A stretch of DNA of 64,000 nt from Actinomycetota bacterium (GTDB lineage Bacteria; Actinomycetota; Acidimicrobiia; Acidimicrobiales; JAJPHD01): NCBI GenBank assembly GCA_021325455.1, contig JAJPHD010000020.1, positions 55,020-119,019 on the forward strand, in the 5' to 3' direction. Both the position numbers and the translations under genes were made by a program. Within the stretch, counting starts at the first letter, position 1, and each line of letters begins with the position of its first letter. Below are positions 16,787 to 24,945 of this stretch, one piece after another. A model generated the notes under the pieces. That model was not told the origin of the DNA and ran no database searches. It saw nothing but the letters and a program-made list of their open reading frames with translations.

Positions 16787-18610
16787 ATGAGACACCGGAC
16801 CCCGCTGCTCGTTGCTCTGGCCGCCCTGCCGTTGGCTCTGGCCGCCTGCTCCTCGGGCCATGGCAAGTCCACCACGGCGTCGAGCACCTCCGCCTCCAGC
16901 ACCTCCGCCGCCCCGGCCAAGAAGGGGGGGACCGCCACCTTTGCCCTGCCCCCCGGCACCTACGCCAACTGGATCTTCCCCCTGATCGACAGCGGGCACA
17001 GCTCGGTTGATGTCCGCAACCAGTTCCAGTACCTCATGTACCGACCCCTCTACTGGTTCGGCCTCGACGGCCGGCCGGTGCTGAACCCCCAGCTCAGCCT
17101 GGCCGAGCCCCCCGTCTACTCGGGCAACGGGCGCACCGTGACCATCAAGACGAAGGACTACCGCTGGTCCAACGGGGAGCGGGTCGACGCCCAGGACGTG
17201 GTGTTCTGGCTCAACATGCTGGCCGCCGAGAAGAAGAACTGGGCCTACTACGTCCCTGGCGGCCTGCCCGACAACCTGGTCTCCTGGAAGGCCTCCGGCC
17301 CCACCACCGTGACCCTCACCCTCAAGTCCGCCTACAACCCCAAGTTCTTCACCTACAACGAGCTCTCCCAGATCACTCCCCTCCCCTTGGCCTGGGACAA
17401 GACCTCGTCCAGCACCAAGGGGTCCTGCGCCACCAAGGTCTCCGCCTGCCCGGCGGTATGGCGCTACCTCTACGCCCAGTCCAAGGACATCTCCACCTAC
17501 ACCACCTCGCCCATATGGCAGGTGGTGGACGGCCCCTGGCGCCTGGCCGGCTACCAGACGACGGGCTACTCGGTGTTCGTCCCCAACCCCAAGTACTCGG
17601 GACCGGTGAAGCCCAAGCTGGCCAAGTTCATTGAGGAGCCCTTCACCACCGACTCCGCCGAGCTGAACGTGCTTCGCAGCGGCAAGGTCACCTACGGCTA
17701 CCTCCCGCTCACCGACGTGGGGGAGAAGGCCCTCCTGGCTCGGTCGGGCTACCGCCTGGAGCCCTGGCTGGACTCCGGCGTGAACTACTTCCCGGAGAAC
17801 TTCAACAACCCCACGGTGGGGCCCATCTTCCGCCAGCTCTACGTGCGCCAGGCCTTCCAGCACCTGGTCGACCAGACCAAGTACATAAAGACCATCTTCC
17901 ACGGCTTCGCCTCCCCGGACTACGGGCCGGTGGCGGTGGCGCCTCCCAACCCCTTCGTGGACAGCTACGAGAAGTCCAACCCCTACCCCTTCAGCGTGAG
18001 CGCCGCCCGGCACCTGCTCGCCAGCCACGGCTGGACGGTCCGCCCCGGCGGGGTGGACACCTGCCACCGGCCGGGCACCGGCCCCAACGACTGCGGCAAG
18101 GGGGTGCCCTCGGGGGCGTCCATGTCCTTCACCCTCACCTACGCCAGCGGCGACCCCACCCTCTCGGCCGAGATGCAGGACCTCAAGTCCACCTTCTCGG
18201 AGGCCGGGATCCAGCTCAGCCTGAGCGAGGGGCCCTTCGACAGCGTGATCGCCCAGGCCGTCCCCTGCACCCCCTCCCAGGCCTCGTGCAAGTGGCAGAT
18301 GGTCAACTGGGGTGGAGGCTGGAGCTACAGCATGGACCACTACCCCATTGGCGCCCTGATCTTCGGCACCGGCGCCGGCGACAACGTGGGCAACTACAGC
18401 GACCCCCGAGCCGACCACCTCATGGCCGAGGCCGAGTCCCGGGGAGGCAGCCTCGATCCCATCGAGAACTACCTCGCCAAGCAGCTGCCGGCCATCTTCA
18501 TGCCCAAGGCCGACTATCAGCTGTCAGAGATCAGCAACAAGCTGCACGGTGTGGGAGCCCAGGAGCCCACCTTCGTCCTGACCCCCGAGAACTGGTACTT
18601 CTCCCGGTAG
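16787..18610 (+). CDS. ABC-transporter substrate-binding lipoprotein, peptide/nickel family (SBP5), paralogue 1
   Basis: 607 aa extracytoplasmic lipoprotein of the DppA/OppA class. It has a lipoprotein signal peptide with lipobox LAAC at about residue 20, a Ser/Thr/Ala-rich linker, then the SBP5 domain (GGTATFALPPG, VDAQDVVFWLNML, YNELSQITPLP). ATG at 16787 is supported by GAGGGGA a few bases upstream. No permease or ATPase is adjacent. It is clearly paralogous to the lipoproteins at 47297-49147 and 54161-56002. Its place between secF and apt matches the M. tuberculosis gene Rv2585c, also a DppA-like lipoprotein, but here it is inverted. Confidence 0.9.
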   Translation: MRHRTPLLVALAALPLALAACSSGHGKSTTASSTSASSTSAAPAKKGGTATFALPPGTYANWIFPLIDSGHSSVDVRNQFQYLMYRPLYWFGLDGRPVLNPQLSLAEPPVYSGNGRTVTIKTKDYRWSNGERVDAQDVVFWLNMLAAEKKNWAYYVPGGLPDNLVSWKASGPTTVTLTLKSAYNPKFFTYNELSQITPLPLAWDKTSSSTKGSCATKVSACPAVWRYLYAQSKDISTYTTSPIWQVVDGPWRLAGYQTTGYSVFVPNPKYSGPVKPKLAKFIEEPFTTDSAELNVLRSGKVTYGYLPLTDVGEKALLARSGYRLEPWLDSGVNYFPENFNNPTVGPIFRQLYVRQAFQHLVDQTKYIKTIFHGFASPDYGPVAVAPPNPFVDSYEKSNPYPFSVSAARHLLASHGWTVRPGGVDTCHRPGTGPNDCGKGVPSGASMSFTLTYASGDPTLSAEMQDLKSTFSEAGIQLSLSEGPFDSVIAQAVPCTPSQASCKWQMVNWGGGWSYSMDHYPIGALIFGTGAGDNVGNYSDPRADHLMAEAESRGGSLDPIENYLAKQLPAIFMPKADYQLSEISNKLHGVGAQEPTFVLTPENWYFSR

Positions 18611-18617
18611 GTACGCC

Positions 18618-20114
18618 CTAGCGCCGCTTGCCCTTCTTGGGTGGGCGCCCTGGCCCCCCGGCTGGCCCCTTGCCGTCCCCGCCGGCCGGCCGCTGAGCCC
18701 TGCCCTGGCCCGGCCGCAGCAGGGGCGGCTTGCCCCCCGGGGCGGCCCCACCCGGCGACGGGGGCCGCTCGGGAGGGGGGGAGGAGGGCGACGGCGCCCC
18801 CCCGGGGGCCGGCGGCGGGGAGGCCTGCGGGGTCACCAAGGGAGGGGGCCCACCCGGTGGTTGCGAGGCCGGGTGCCTCGCCGGCCCCGCCTCGCCTCTC
18901 GCCGGGCCCGTGGGAGGCGATCCGTTGCCGGCCCGGGACCGGGGCACCAGGCGGGGAGGGGCACCGGCCCTGGCCCCCTTGGGCGGGCGGGGGCCGCCCG
19001 GGTAGGAGCCGGGCCGCAGGACGGCGGGCCGGCTGCTGCCCCCGCCGCTGGTCATGGCGGCCACGGCGGCCGGGGTGAGCAGGAGGGAGGCCTCTCCCCT
19101 GGCTTCCAGCTTGCGCCGGATGGCCCGGTAGCGGGGCTCCCTCTCCTTGATGAGGGCGAGAAGAGGCGAGGCCACGAAGATGGACGAGTACGCACCGCTG
19201 GTGAGCCCGATCACCAGGGCCAGGCCGAACTCCTGCAGGGTGGTGGCCCCCAGGATCTCGGCTCCGAGGACGAGGATGGACAGGATGGGCAGGATGGCCA
19301 CTATCGAGGTGTTGAGCGAGCGCATCAGCACCTGGTTCATGGACAGGTTGACGATGTCGGAGTAGGTCAGCCTGCCCGTGCCGCCCAGGCCCTGGGCGTT
19401 CTCCTTGACCCGGTCGAACACCACGATGGTGTCGTAGAGGGAGTAACCGAGGATGGTGAGCACAGCCACGACCGTGGCCGGGGTGACCGGGAAGCCGACC
19501 AGGGCGTAGATCCCCACCGTCACCACCAGGTCGTGGAACACCGCCACCAGGGCAGCGGCTGCCATCTTCCACTCGAAGCGGAAGGTGATGTAGAGCCCGA
19601 TGCAGATGAAGAAGATGATGAGCGCCTTGATGGCGGCGTCAGTGATCTGGCCCCCCCAGGTGGGGCCGACCTGGGTGATGCTCACCACGTTCGGGCTCAC
19701 ATGGGCCAGGTGGGCCAGGGTCCTGGTCACCGAGGAGCTGGTCGCCGCCTGCTGGGCGGCCGTCCCGTGCAGCTGGGCCTCCACCTGGAGGGTGCGGGTG
19801 TGGCCCGTACCGATGGTCTCGATGACGGCGTTGCGCCCGATGGCGCCCAGGGCGTCCTTGGCCTGCACCACCGAGACCGACCGGGTGGGCACCTGCCACG
19901 ACGTGCCGCCCTTGAACTCGATGCCGAAGTTGAGGCCCCGGAAGCCCAGGGCCGCCATGCCCACGATGATGACCAGGGCCGAGAACCCGAACCACCGTCG
20001 CCAGTGGCCGACGAAGTCGAAGGAGGTCTCGCCCCGGAAGAGCCGGGACCAGATGCTGCGGCGCTCCGGACGGGCTCCCTCCACCCCGGTGGGGGCCTCG
20101 GTGAGGGCGCTCAC
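18618..20114 (-). CDS. secF: Protein translocase subunit SecF with long basic, proline/glycine-rich tail
   Basis: 498 aa membrane component of the SecDF complex that uses the proton gradient to help protein export. The core (about residues 30-345) has the six-segment SecF layout, with GIEFKGGTSWQVP after the first helix, FFICIGLYITFRFEW, and the VFDRVKENAQ motif. The remaining 150 or so residues are almost entirely Pro, Gly, Ala, Ser, Arg and Lys, ending PPKKGKRR: a strongly basic, presumably disordered cytoplasmic tail not found in most SecF proteins. The GTG start overlaps the secD stop (GTGA). The 3' end stops 7 bases short of the convergent lipoprotein gene. Confidence 0.93.
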   Translation of the reverse strand: MSALTEAPTGVEGARPERRSIWSRLFRGETSFDFVGHWRRWFGFSALVIIVGMAALGFRGLNFGIEFKGGTSWQVPTRSVSVVQAKDALGAIGRNAVIETIGTGHTRTLQVEAQLHGTAAQQAATSSSVTRTLAHLAHVSPNVVSITQVGPTWGGQITDAAIKALIIFFICIGLYITFRFEWKMAAAALVAVFHDLVVTVGIYALVGFPVTPATVVAVLTILGYSLYDTIVVFDRVKENAQGLGGTGRLTYSDIVNLSMNQVLMRSLNTSIVAILPILSILVLGAEILGATTLQEFGLALVIGLTSGAYSSIFVASPLLALIKEREPRYRAIRRKLEARGEASLLLTPAAVAAMTSGGGSSRPAVLRPGSYPGGPRPPKGARAGAPPRLVPRSRAGNGSPPTGPARGEAGPARHPASQPPGGPPPLVTPQASPPPAPGGAPSPSSPPPERPPSPGGAAPGGKPPLLRPGQGRAQRPAGGDGKGPAGGPGRPPKKGKRR

Positions 20115-21664
20115 GATCGGCTCCCTGCCGTGGCGGACCGGCTCCCACCGGCCGCCCCGGGCCGGAGGCGGGTGTGCTCAGGCTGGGGAAGGGGCGAGGT
20201 GGCCAGCCCCCTCGCCACCCCGATGAAGCGGGCCTCGGTGAAGGCCCGGTTGCGCCCCAGGAGTATCACGAAGGGCCGGGTGAAGGTCCAGGCGGTGATC
20301 ATGTCCAGCAGGGTGGAGAGGCCGAGGTAGAAGGCGAAACCCTTCACATCGCCGATGCTGAAGAAGTAGAGGACGGCGGCACCGATGAGCGACACCAGGT
20401 CGGCGGCGATGATGGTACGGAAGGCGGCGGCGAAGCCCCGGTCCACCGAGGCCCGCACGCTCTTGCCCGCCCGGACCTCGTCCTTCAACCGCTCGAAGAA
20501 GACGATGTACGAATCGGCCACCACGCCCACCGACACGATGAGGCCGGTGATCCCCGACAGGTCCAGGGCCAGGGACACGGAGTGGCCGAGGTAGGAGATG
20601 ATGGCCCACAGCAGCAAGGCGGTGGTCCCCAGGCCCACGAAGACCACCAGCCCGAGGGCCCGGTAGTAGAGGACGGTGTAGAGGAACACCAGCACCAGGC
20701 CCACGGCGGCGGCCAGCAGGCCCGCCTCCAGCGAGGCCTTCCCGAGCGTGGGGGAGACGTTCTGCACCGTCTGGCGGACGAGCTGCACGGGCAGGGCCCC
20801 GTAGCGCAGCTCGAGGGCCAGGGCCTGGGCCTGGGACTGGGTGAAGTTGCCCGTGATCTGGCCCTTGCCCCCGAAGCTGCGGGCCTGGAAGACGGGGGCG
20901 GACTCGATCACCCCGTCCAGCACGATGGCCACCTGCTTCTGGTAGTTGTTGCGGGCGATGCTGTCCAGCACCGGGGCTCCCTTGGCCGTGGTCGTGAAGG
21001 CCACCAGCCACTGGCCCGTCTGCTGGTCCAGCTCGGCGTTGGCGGTCTTGATGATGCTGCCGGTGGCCAGCACCTTGCCCAGCTCGTAGCGGCCCGGCTG
21101 GGAGCTGGCGCTGGCGCTGTTCCCGCTGGAGGACTGGCTGCTGCCCGCCCGGAGGGGGAGCAGCACATCGGCGTTCTTGGTGTCCAGGCTGCGGGGAGTG
21201 TTGGGCACCTTCACGAAGTTGGTGGTCCCGCACTTGGGAGGGGGCCCGCGGAGGGTCCGGCCCTTCTTGCCCTGGTAGGCGGGGAGCGGCGAGGTACCGG
21301 TGCCCGTCCCGGTCTGGGGGGGGCAGATGACGGGGCGGAACTGCAGCTGGGCCGTCTGCCCGATCACGGCCAGGGCATGGGCCCGGTCGTGGACCCCGGG
21401 GAGCTGCACGCTGATGTTGTCCCCCGAGCTGGAGATGTTGGGCTGGGCCACACCGAGGGCGTCCACCCGGTTGCGGATGATCGAGATGGTCTCGTCCAGG
21501 ATGTCGGGCTTCACATGGTGCGCCGGCTTGTAGACGACCGAGATCCCCCCCTGCAGGTCCAGCCCCAGGAGGGGCTTCCAGTTGAGGGCCATCACGGCGA
21601 CGAAGGCAGCCACGGAGACGGCGATCGTCCCCACCAGCCAGCGCCACAGGTTCTTCTGCCTCAT
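20111..21664 (-). CDS. secD: Protein translocase subunit SecD
   Basis: 517 aa partner of SecF. N-terminal membrane helix (LVGTIAVSVAAFVAVMALNW), then LGLDLQGGISVVYK, the hallmark of SecD; the P1 periplasmic region contains LGVAQPNISSSGDNISVQLPG. The C-terminal half has the five membrane helices with SGITGLIVSVGVVADSYIVFFERLKDE. A Ser/Gly-rich insertion lies in the periplasmic part (SSQSSSGNSASASS). It is transcribed after yajC (49 bases apart) and overlaps secF by four bases, so yajC-secD-secF form one unit. Confidence 0.95.
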   Translation of the reverse strand: MRQKNLWRWLVGTIAVSVAAFVAVMALNWKPLLGLDLQGGISVVYKPAHHVKPDILDETISIIRNRVDALGVAQPNISSSGDNISVQLPGVHDRAHALAVIGQTAQLQFRPVICPPQTGTGTGTSPLPAYQGKKGRTLRGPPPKCGTTNFVKVPNTPRSLDTKNADVLLPLRAGSSQSSSGNSASASSQPGRYELGKVLATGSIIKTANAELDQQTGQWLVAFTTTAKGAPVLDSIARNNYQKQVAIVLDGVIESAPVFQARSFGGKGQITGNFTQSQAQALALELRYGALPVQLVRQTVQNVSPTLGKASLEAGLLAAAVGLVLVFLYTVLYYRALGLVVFVGLGTTALLLWAIISYLGHSVSLALDLSGITGLIVSVGVVADSYIVFFERLKDEVRAGKSVRASVDRGFAAAFRTIIAADLVSLIGAAVLYFFSIGDVKGFAFYLGLSTLLDMITAWTFTRPFVILLGRNRAFTEARFIGVARGLATSPLPQPEHTRLRPGAAGGSRSATAGSRS

Positions 21665-21713
21665 GGGCGTCGACCCCCAGCCCGGGCCTGGCTACCCGCC
21701 GGAGCTCCGAGCG

Positions 21714-22343
21714 TCACTCGCCACGGCGCTTGGTCGCCGCCACCTCAGCGGGCGGGCCCTCCTCCCCGGCCTGGTCCCCCTCTCCCCCGGCCTGGGCGCC
21801 CACGCCGAAGACCCGGCCCAGGTTGGCAGGCTGGCCGGCGGAAGCCACCGGGGCGCCGGGGACGGGCTGGGCCGCCCCTTCCCCCTCCTCGTCGGGACCC
21901 TCGGCCTCGTCGTCCTCCCCCTCGGCGGCCTCTGGGTGGTAGCCGTGCCAGCCCCGGTCCTCGTCCTCCTCGGCCTCGTCCTCCTCGGCCTCGGGCTCCT
22001 CCTCATCGGCGACAGGGACGGGGTCGACCCGGTTGCGGATGGCCTGGCGCAGGAACTCCATCCGGGTGCCGTCGGCCACCTCGAGCACGGCTCGCTCCTT
22101 GGTGAGGGACACCACCCGGCCCAGGATGCCCCCGATGGTGGCCACGGTGTCACCTTCCTCTATGGCCGACTGGGCCTGGCGCTGGGCTTGCTGGCGCCTC
22201 TTCTGGGGACGGAAGAACAAGAAATACGCTATGACGAGCGCGATGATGATGAAGATGAAGAAGCTGGATCCGGAGCCGGCGGTGGCATGGTGGCTCTTGG
22301 ACGAGGTCGCCGCCAGCAGGTGGAGCAGGAAGATCGGGTGCAT
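21714..22343 (-). CDS. yajC: Preprotein translocase subunit YajC with acidic tail
   Basis: 209 aa, about twice the usual YajC length. The N-terminal 90 residues are standard: one membrane helix (FFIFIIIALVIAYFLFF), RPQKRRQQ, then the small domain EEGDTVATIGGILGRVVSL. The second half is a long, extremely acidic low-complexity segment (EEEPEAEEDEAEEDED and further Glu/Asp runs). YajC associates with SecDF in other bacteria. The charge of this tail is opposite to that of the SecF tail encoded in the same unit. Upstream are tgt and queA, the common bacterial queA-tgt-yajC-secDF order. Confidence 0.9.
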   Translation of the reverse strand: MHPIFLLHLLAATSSKSHHATAGSGSSFFIFIIIALVIAYFLFFRPQKRRQQAQRQAQSAIEEGDTVATIGGILGRVVSLTKERAVLEVADGTRMEFLRQAIRNRVDPVPVADEEEPEAEEDEAEEDEDRGWHGYHPEAAEGEDDEAEGPDEEGEGAAQPVPGAPVASAGQPANLGRVFGVGAQAGGEGDQAGEEGPPAEVAATKRRGE

Positions 22344-22409
22344 GTCAAAGCCTCGACTACGACTAGGGGGGCACGCGCGACGTTAGCCGCCCGAGCGGTC
22401 CAGGCGAGT

Positions 22410-23540
22410 TCAGGACCCGGGCTCCGAGGCTAGCTCACCTGGGCCCCGGGCCCAAGCACCTGCCACCTCCTGCCGCAGCTCCCCTAGGCGCCCGGCGGCC
22501 ACCGCCTCCCTGATCCTGGACACGAGGCCCAGGGTCCAGGCCAGGTTGTGCCAGGTGAGCAGGCGAAGGGCCGCCGGCTCGCCCACCGAGAGCAGGTGGC
22601 GCAGGTAGGCCCTCGACCACCGGACGCAGACCGCGCAGGCACAGGACGGATCGATGGGCCGGGGGTCGGTGGCGAAGGCTGCCTGGCGCAGGGAGAGTGG
22701 ACCCCGGGAGGTGAGCAGCCGCCCGTGCCTGGCCAGCCGGGTGGGGGCCACGCAGTCGAAGAGGTCGACCCCGCGGGCCACGGCCTCGACCATCCCCACC
22801 GGGTCACCCACCCCCATCAGGTAGCGGGGCCGGTGAGCGGGCAGCTGGCCCAGGGCCGCCTCCAGGGCAGCGAGGGTCTCCTCCCGGGGCTCCCCCACCG
22901 ACAACCCCCCGATGCCGAAGCCGGCAAAGCCCAGCTCTGCGGTTCGGCGCCCCGACCAGGCTCGCAGGGACTCGTCGGTCCCACCCTGGACGATGCCGAA
23001 GAGAGCCTGGTCCTCCCGGGTGTGGGCTGTCCGGGCCCGCTCCGCCCACCGAAGGGTGCGCTCGGCGGCGCCGCGCACCTCGGAGGCGGGGGCCGGAAGG
23101 GCCGGGCAGACGTCCAGGGCCATCTGGATGTCGGCGCCCAGCTGCTCCTGGACCCGTACCGCCGCCTCGGGGGTGAGGAGGTGCCTGCTCCCGTCGTAGA
23201 CCGAGCGGAAGTGGGCCCCTTCCTCCTCCACCCTGGCCCCGAGCGACATGACCTGGAAGCCGCCCGAGTCGGTGAGCATGTGCCCGCTCCAACCGCTGAA
23301 GCGATGGAGCCCCCCCAGGGCCGCCACCACCTCGGGCCCCGGCCGCAGCATGAGGTGGTAGGTGGTGGCCAGCACCACCGGAGCCCCGAGCTCCTCCAGG
23401 TCGGCGCTGGAGAGCGCCCGGACGCTCCCCCTCGTCCCCACCGGCATGAAGCAGGGGGTGGGGAAGGAGCCGCGGGGCGTCTCGATCCTGCCCGTGCGGG
23501 CCGGTCCGTCGGTGGCCTCGGCCACGAACCGCAGGCTCAC
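22410..23540 (-). CDS. tgt: Queuine tRNA-ribosyltransferase
   Basis: 376 aa enzyme that swaps guanine-34 for the queuosine precursor in tRNAs with GUN anticodons. Visible motifs: LTDSGGFQVMSLG (active-site loop), VDLFDCVAPTRLARHGR (nucleophile Asp), and the zinc site CACAVCVRWSRAYLRHL with the later His in TWHN. The GTG at 23540 overlaps the queA stop (GTGA); a reading that begins at 24194 lies inside queA and is rejected. With queA immediately upstream the pair covers two steps of queuosine formation; precursor synthesis genes are not in this window. Confidence 0.94.
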   Translation of the reverse strand: MSLRFVAEATDGPARTGRIETPRGSFPTPCFMPVGTRGSVRALSSADLEELGAPVVLATTYHLMLRPGPEVVAALGGLHRFSGWSGHMLTDSGGFQVMSLGARVEEEGAHFRSVYDGSRHLLTPEAAVRVQEQLGADIQMALDVCPALPAPASEVRGAAERTLRWAERARTAHTREDQALFGIVQGGTDESLRAWSGRRTAELGFAGFGIGGLSVGEPREETLAALEAALGQLPAHRPRYLMGVGDPVGMVEAVARGVDLFDCVAPTRLARHGRLLTSRGPLSLRQAAFATDPRPIDPSCACAVCVRWSRAYLRHLLSVGEPAALRLLTWHNLAWTLGLVSRIREAVAAGRLGELRQEVAGAWARGPGELASEPGS

Positions 23541-24541
23541 CGGCGGCGAGCCACCAGCATGGCGTCCCCGAAGGACAGGAAGCGGTAGCCCTCCTCCAGG
23601 GCCAGGGAGTAGAGCTGGCGCCAGCGGGGCCCGCAGAACGCCTCCACCAGGAGGAGGAGGGAGGACCGGGGCAGGTGGAAGTTGGTGAGAAGCACGTCGA
23701 CCGCCGAGAAGGGGTACGCCCCCTGGATGTAGAGCGAGGTCCGCCCGGCCAGCGGGCCGCCGGCGGCCACCGTCTCGAGGGCCCGGACCGTCGTCGTCCC
23801 TATGGCCACCACCCGGCGCGCCTCCCGGCAGGCAGCCCAGGTCTCTTCGGGCACCCGGTAGGCCTCGGTGTGGATCACGTGGTCCTCGGGGCGTTCGGCC
23901 GTGACGGGGCGGAAGGTGTCGAGGCCCACGACCAGCTCGAGGCGGGCCACGCCGACCCCCGCCTCCTCCAGGCCATCGAGCACGTCCTGGTCGAGGTGCA
24001 GGCCGGCCGTGGGGGCGGCCGCCGAGGCCGGCCGGCGGGCGTACACCGTCTGGTAGCGCGACGGGTCCGCCAACGGCCGGCGGATGTAGGGCGGGAGCGG
24101 CATCTCCCCCACCTGCTCCGCCAGCCCGGGGTCCAGCAGCCGTACCGCCCGGCGCCCCTCCCCCAGTCTCTCGCCCACCTCCACCACGGGGCACCCGGCA
24201 GCGAAGAGCTGGTCGCCGTCGTGCACCCGGCGGGAGCGGGACAGGAGCGCTTGCCAGGCATCAGGGGGACCCTCGCTCATGGGCTCGAGGAGGAGCACCT
24301 CCACCCGCCCGCCCGTGGCCCGGCGCAAATGGAGGCGGGCCGGCAGGACCCTGGTGTCGTTGACCACCACCAGGTCCCCCGGCGCCAGCAGCTCCGGGAG
24401 GTCGGCCACCCGTCGGTGCTCGATGGCGCCGCTGGGATCGAGGGCCACGAGCAGGCGGGCCGAGCTCCGGGGCTCCACCGGCTCCTGGGCGATGGCGGCC
24501 TCGGGCAGGGCGTAGTCGTAGGCGCGCATGGACCCCGACAC
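23537..24541 (-). CDS. queA: S-adenosylmethionine:tRNA ribosyltransferase-isomerase
   Basis: About 334 aa; adds the epoxycyclopentane unit from SAM to the queuosine precursor in tRNA. Family segments seen: YDYALPEAAIAQEPVEPR at the N-terminus, LVVVNDTRVLPARL, PTAGLHL, LVVGLDTFRPV, and the C-terminal LLTNFHLPRSSLL. GTG at 24541 gives the longest form; ATG at 24529 begins exactly at the conserved N-terminus and may be the real start. Coupled to tgt by a GTGA overlap. Its 5' end faces the plus-strand His-rich gene across about 50 bases. Confidence 0.94.
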   Translation of the reverse strand: MSGSMRAYDYALPEAAIAQEPVEPRSSARLLVALDPSGAIEHRRVADLPELLAPGDLVVVNDTRVLPARLHLRRATGGRVEVLLLEPMSEGPPDAWQALLSRSRRVHDGDQLFAAGCPVVEVGERLGEGRRAVRLLDPGLAEQVGEMPLPPYIRRPLADPSRYQTVYARRPASAAAPTAGLHLDQDVLDGLEEAGVGVARLELVVGLDTFRPVTAERPEDHVIHTEAYRVPEETWAACREARRVVAIGTTTVRALETVAAGGPLAGRTSLYIQGAYPFSAVDVLLTNFHLPRSSLLLLVEAFCGPRWRQLYSLALEEGYRFLSFGDAMLVARRR

Positions 24542-24594
24542 GTGCCCCGAGCCTAGGGTCTGGGCATGGGACCGAGACCAGGAAGGAGCCGCCT

Positions 24595-24936
24595 GTGAGT
24601 GACCCCACCCATTGGGAGCCCCACCGCCACGAGGCGATCACCCACAGCCACCGCCACCCCCACGTGACCCACAACCTGAACCCGTGGAGCGGTGGGTTCG
24701 AGCACCACAGTGCCGAGCACGACCACGAGCACGACCACGAGGCCGTCGACCACACCCATCACCCCCACGAGGACTTCGAGAGGGAGCACCTGGGGGAGGC
24801 CCACGACCACGCCCACGGGCCAGTGCCGGCCCGGGGGCGGGCGACGGTGGCCAGGGGCCCGTCAGCGACTAAGAAGTCGGCGGGGGCCAAGAAGGCGCCG
24901 GGAGCCAAGAAGGCCGCACCGGGCAACACTGGGTAA
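24595..24936 (+). CDS. Histidine-rich small protein with Lys/Ala-rich tail
   Basis: 113 aa, no recognised family. Residues 1-75 hold 22 histidines with many Asp and Glu (HSHRHPH, HDHEHDHE, HTHHPHED), a composition typical of Zn/Ni/Cu-binding or storage segments. Residues 85-113 are Lys/Ala/Pro-rich (KKSAGAKKAPGAKKA), like nucleic-acid-binding tails. No signal peptide or membrane helix. A good ribosome-binding site (AAGGAG) precedes the GTG start, and the GH2 glycosidase gene starts 9 bases downstream, so the two form a transcription unit. Coding potential is supported by these signals, not by homology; function unknown. Confidence 0.7.
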   Translation: MSDPTHWEPHRHEAITHSHRHPHVTHNLNPWSGGFEHHSAEHDHEHDHEAVDHTHHPHEDFEREHLGEAHDHAHGPVPARGRATVARGPSATKKSAGAKKAPGAKKAAPGNTG

Positions 24937-24945
24937 GGAGCAACC

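Noticed and set aside
16760..18418. Minus-strand frame of 552 codons antisense to the binding lipoprotein
   Set aside because: Val/Gly-rich shadow; the plus-strand reading has signal peptide and domain motifs.
20174..22105. Plus-strand frame of 643 codons antisense to secD
   Set aside because: Shadow of secD/yajC with no recognisable motifs.
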